From JBFMHD01 sp040752395 [NCBI: Candidatus Hydrogenedentota bacterium] (GTDB taxonomy: Bacteria; JBFMHD01), in assembly GCA_040752395.1 (NCBI GenBank), contig JBFMHD010000138.1:1-7439 (forward strand): a stretch of 7,439 nt of DNA, read 5' to 3'. The notes under the pieces are model-generated. The model made no database searches. It saw only the letters and a list, made by a program, of their open reading frames with translations, and was not told the origin of the DNA. This document shows positions 6,014 to 7,439 of the stretch, piece by piece (within the stretch, counting starts at the first letter, position 1; the number at the start of each line of letters is the position of its first letter). The translations under genes and the position numbers were made by a program.

Positions 6014-6883
6014 TTAATCTGTATTTAAAATAATTGGTAACCCATCTTTACCAGAGCCAACAATAACAATTTTTGAGTTTGCTGAATTAGCGAGTTTCTC
6101 AGTAGCCTCGATACCTTTCCATTTCAATAACTGTTCACTGATACCAGCAGATACGATCTTTTGAAAATCTGCGATACCCTGGGCTTCGATCCGTTTTCTG
6201 TCAGCCTCCTGTTTTTCTTTCATCAATATAAATTCCATTCGCTGGCTCTCCTGCTCTGCTCGTAATTTTTCTTCGATAGACTGTGATAGACCTGGCGGTA
6301 ACCCTACTTTACGAAGCGGTGAGGTCTCAATAATAATCCCACGTTTTTCTACAATCTTTTGTAATTCAGTTGATATCAGTTGAGAGAGCATCTCGCGCTC
6401 TGAGGTATAGAGCGCTTTTGCTTCATAACCAGCAGTCACACCACGAGTAACAGAACGGAACTGTGGGACTAATATTATGTCGATATAATTTGTTCCCACA
6501 GTTTTATACACCTCAGCAGCTTTTTCAGGATTTAAATGAAATAGAACAGATACCTCAAGGTGTATATTCAAACCCTCTTTTGATGGTACCTCCATTACTT
6601 CTTTTATCTCCTGAGTTTTAATAGAGAATTTGATAATTCGAGCAAGTGGGTTGACTATGTTTATCCCGGCTTTCAGTGTTTTATTAGATACGATACCGAA
6701 AAAATCTACAACCCCGACATGACCTGCAGGTATCACAGTGAGGGATTGTGAAAAACAAAATAGAAATGCAATAACAGCAAGAAGTAATAGTACCCCACTT
6801 CCTTTAGCGCGCGGGTCTTTTCTTGTAGCGACGTATGCTATAACCATTACGACGCCAACAATAAAACTTAATACAAATAACAT
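6014..6883 (-). CDS. Prohibitin-family (SPFH domain) membrane protein
   Basis: 289 residues from ATG 6883. SPFH proteins form oligomeric rings on membranes, organise membrane domains and often regulate membrane proteases. Two hydrophobic segments (about 1-19 and 30-50) are separated by a charged RKDPRAKGSG loop. The SPFH domain follows: VIPAGHVGVVDFFGIVSNKTLKAGINIVNPLAR (50-82), HLEVSVLFHLNPEKA (108-122), and SVTRGVTAGYEAKALYTSERE (144-164). A long charged coiled-coil (about 200-236) leads into AQGIADFQKIVSAGISEQLLKWKGIEATEKLA (234-265), the characteristic prohibitin C-terminal block, and a terminal GKDGLPIIL strand. I chose ATG 6883 because AGGAGG (6894-6899) sits 10 bases upstream and the protein then starts with a membrane segment. 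The longer frame from 6940 would translate the repeated leader itself. No FtsH/HflC partner is visible in the window. Confidence 0.9.
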   Translation of the reverse strand: MLFVLSFIVGVVMVIAYVATRKDPRAKGSGVLLLLAVIAFLFCFSQSLTVIPAGHVGVVDFFGIVSNKTLKAGINIVNPLARIIKFSIKTQEIKEVMEVPSKEGLNIHLEVSVLFHLNPEKAAEVYKTVGTNYIDIILVPQFRSVTRGVTAGYEAKALYTSEREMLSQLISTELQKIVEKRGIIIETSPLRKVGLPPGLSQSIEEKLRAEQESQRMEFILMKEKQEADRKRIEAQGIADFQKIVSAGISEQLLKWKGIEATEKLANSANSKIVIVGSGKDGLPIILNTD

Positions 6884-6893
6884 CGTTTTGTTA

Positions 6894-6948
6894 CCTCCTC
6901 TGAAAAACATTGTAACTATAATAATATCAAGTAGAAGCAAGAAGCAAG
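6894..6948 (-). promoter_or_regulatory. Repeated promoter/RBS leader of the SPFH gene (copy B)
   Basis: This 55-bp block matches 7317-7371 at all but two positions. Read on the - strand it comprises heptad units ending CTTGCTTCTTGCTTCTAC, then TTGATATTATTATAGTTAC, AAT, and GTTTTTCAGAGGAGG. TATTAT is a plausible -10 box. TTGCTT, supplied by the heptads 18 bases upstream, is a poor -35 candidate. The block ends in the AGGAGG ribosome-binding site. Confidence 0.6.
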
Positions 6949-6970
6949 ATAACGGAAGAAGTAAGAAGTA
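6933..6970. repeat. AGAAGCA/AGAAGTA heptanucleotide repeat
   Basis: AGAAGCA twice, AGATAAC, a GGA interruption, then AGAAGTA twice. The AGATAACGGA segment also occurs twice near the window's right end. The array starts 50 bp upstream of the SPFH start codon and overlaps the repeated leader. Confidence 0.75.
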
Positions 6971-6989
6971 TCAGAAAAAAATTTTAATC

Positions 6990-7005
6990 TTTGAATCTTT
7001 GAATC
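6990..7005. repeat. Two-copy 8-bp tandem repeat
   Basis: TTTGAATC occurs twice in direct succession, between the AGAAGCA heptads and the end of the EF-like gene. It is short and may be chance, but it is noted because the other octad array (4925-4964) is also intergenic. Confidence 0.35.
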
Positions 7006-7047
7006 AATAGACTGATTTCTCCAGGAGTTGATAAGTTAAAGAGTTAA

Positions 7048-7305
7048 CTATTCTATCACTTTATACACTTTGTCGTGTTTTCTTACTCTACTACTTACCT
7101 TGATACCGATATCATCACCTACTTTTGCAACATCAATATCAATATGTTCTTTTTGCATTGATTTTACATCTTCTGTAAAATCAGTTGTGTGGCCCTTAAA
7201 ATGGAGTTTATCACCGATTTTTATCTCATCGTTTAAAACTTTTAGCGCCACGACCCCTACTTTAGCAAAGAAATCTGTTACTACAGCTATCTCTTTTTCT
7301 TCCAT
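7048..7305 (-). CDS. Translation elongation factor-like protein (EF-Tu domain II-like)
   Basis: 85 residues, the full size of the small stand-alone proteins that resemble the beta-barrel domain II of EF-Tu/IF2-type GTPases and are found in many bacteria and archaea. Matching strands are VGVVALKVLNDEIKIGDKLHFKG (16-38), then TTDFTEDVKSMQKEH (40-54, the conserved (T)DFxQxVxSMQxEH block), DVAKVGDDIGIKV (58-70) and RKHDKVYKV (75-83). There is no GTPase domain, so it cannot act as an elongation factor. Some relatives carry this fold as a fused module in U32 peptidases, and its cellular role is not established. ATG 7305 is fixed by a near-ideal RBS 4 bases upstream. The SPFH gene follows after a 164-bp repeat-containing gap with its own leader, so the two need not be one operon. 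Confidence 0.85.
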   Translation of the reverse strand: MEEKEIAVVTDFFAKVGVVALKVLNDEIKIGDKLHFKGHTTDFTEDVKSMQKEHIDIDVAKVGDDIGIKVSSRVRKHDKVYKVIE

Positions 7306-7309
7306 TTAC

Positions 7310-7319
7310 ATCACCTCCT
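7310..7319 (-). promoter_or_regulatory. Strong ribosome-binding site of the EF-like gene
   Basis: On the - strand AGGAGGTGAT, ten bases complementary to the usual bacterial 16S rRNA 3' tail, lies 4 bases before ATG 7305. It predicts strong translation and settles the start codon. Confidence 0.8.
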
Positions 7320-7371
7320 CCTCTGAAAAACTTTGTAACTATAATAATATCAAATAGAAGCAAGAAGCAAG
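7317..7371 (-). promoter_or_regulatory. Repeated promoter/RBS leader of the EF-like gene (copy A)
   Basis: Same 55-bp block as at 6894-6948, with A/T differences at the single bases between the conserved segments. The TATTAT box is at 7341-7346 (- strand), about 36-41 bases before the start codon, consistent with a bacterial -10 and a leader of 25-30 bases. The block overlaps the RBS at its 3' end and two heptads at its 5' end. Confidence 0.6.
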
Positions 7372-7439
7372 AGGCAAGAAGCAAGATAACGGAAAGAAAG
7401 ATAACGAAAGAAGCAAGAGGCAAGAAGCAAGATAACGGA
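7356..7439. repeat. AGAAGCA heptanucleotide array with a 31-bp exact duplication
   Basis: Units AGAAGCA, AGAAGCA, AGAGGCA, AGAAGCA, AGATAAC run in phase from 7356 to 7390. After an irregular 18-bp stretch, AGAAGCA, AGAGGCA, AGAAGCA, AGATAAC, GGA follow (7409-7439). The 31 bp at 7363-7393 and 7409-7439 are identical. The array runs off the window, so its length is unknown. It is purine-only on the + strand except for C and a few T. Confidence 0.8.

Noticed and set aside
6884-6940. Longer SPFH start at 6940 (MLLLDIIIVTMFFRGGNKT...)
   Set aside because: The extension is a translation of the repeated leader, including the AT box and the AGGAGG site; the internal ATG at 6883 has the proper RBS.
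6738-7010. + strand open frame of 90 codons over the SPFH 5' end
   Set aside because: It covers the SPFH start, leader and heptad repeats; its composition is driven by those repeats and it has no RBS.
7033-7046. Small palindrome GTTAAAGAGTTAAC after the EF-like gene as a terminator
   Set aside because: The five-base AT-rich stem and lack of a T-tract make it too weak to call.
7070-7357. + strand open frame of 95 codons
   Set aside because: It is antisense to the EF-like gene, and its Ser/Thr-rich composition is typical of a shadow frame.

Overview
This is an AT-rich bacterial-looking chromosome segment, probably from an uncultured lineage. The evidence for a bacterium is strong Shine-Dalgarno sites (one is a 10-base AGGAGGTGAT match to the 16S tail), -10-like boxes about 30-40 bases before starts, a COG3014-type lipoprotein end and SPFH/RMND1-type genes. 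Nothing fixes the phylum. An archaeal host is less likely but not excluded, because the small EF-Tu-domain-II protein and GT-C glycosyltransferases occur in both domains.

Left part (1-2490, + strand): the last 53 codons of a COG3014-like protein; then a decayed GT39-type glycosyltransferase remnant, 5'-truncated and frameshifted near 721-735; then an intact 515-residue polytopic membrane protein with the look of a GT-C sugar transferase (DD pair in the first external loop, soluble C-terminal domain).

Middle (2483-2860): a fragment of a class III PLP-dependent aminotransferase with the PAPYCSRCPFG signature, and a 91-bp element bounded by perfect 13-bp inverted repeats that runs into the end of the next gene.

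Right part (2845-7439, all - strand). Read in the direction of transcription it holds: a small EF-Tu domain II-like protein, a prohibitin/SPFH membrane protein, an RMND1/DUF155 membrane protein, a GT2 polyprenyl-phosphate-sugar synthase remnant that has lost its catalytic domain, and a full-length GT39 transferase that overlaps it by 17 bp. The GT2-GT39 pair fits a former operon in which GT2 made the lipid-linked sugar donor that GT39 used.

The most unusual feature is the non-coding DNA. Every - strand intergenic gap upstream of a gene holds short degenerate tandem repeats, nearly all with a 7-bp period but differing in sequence from gap to gap. They begin about 44-81 bp before the start codon. 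Three of the genes also share a repeated promoter-plus-RBS leader (TTATTATAGTTACAA..GTTTTTCAGAGGAGG); two copies match at 53 of 55 positions including the flanking heptads. One copy now drives the 5'-truncated GT2 remnant. Together with three gene remnants in 4.5 kb, this suggests a repeat-rich genome in which a surface-glycan locus is decaying. I see no CRISPR array, tRNA, rRNA or recognisable transposase.
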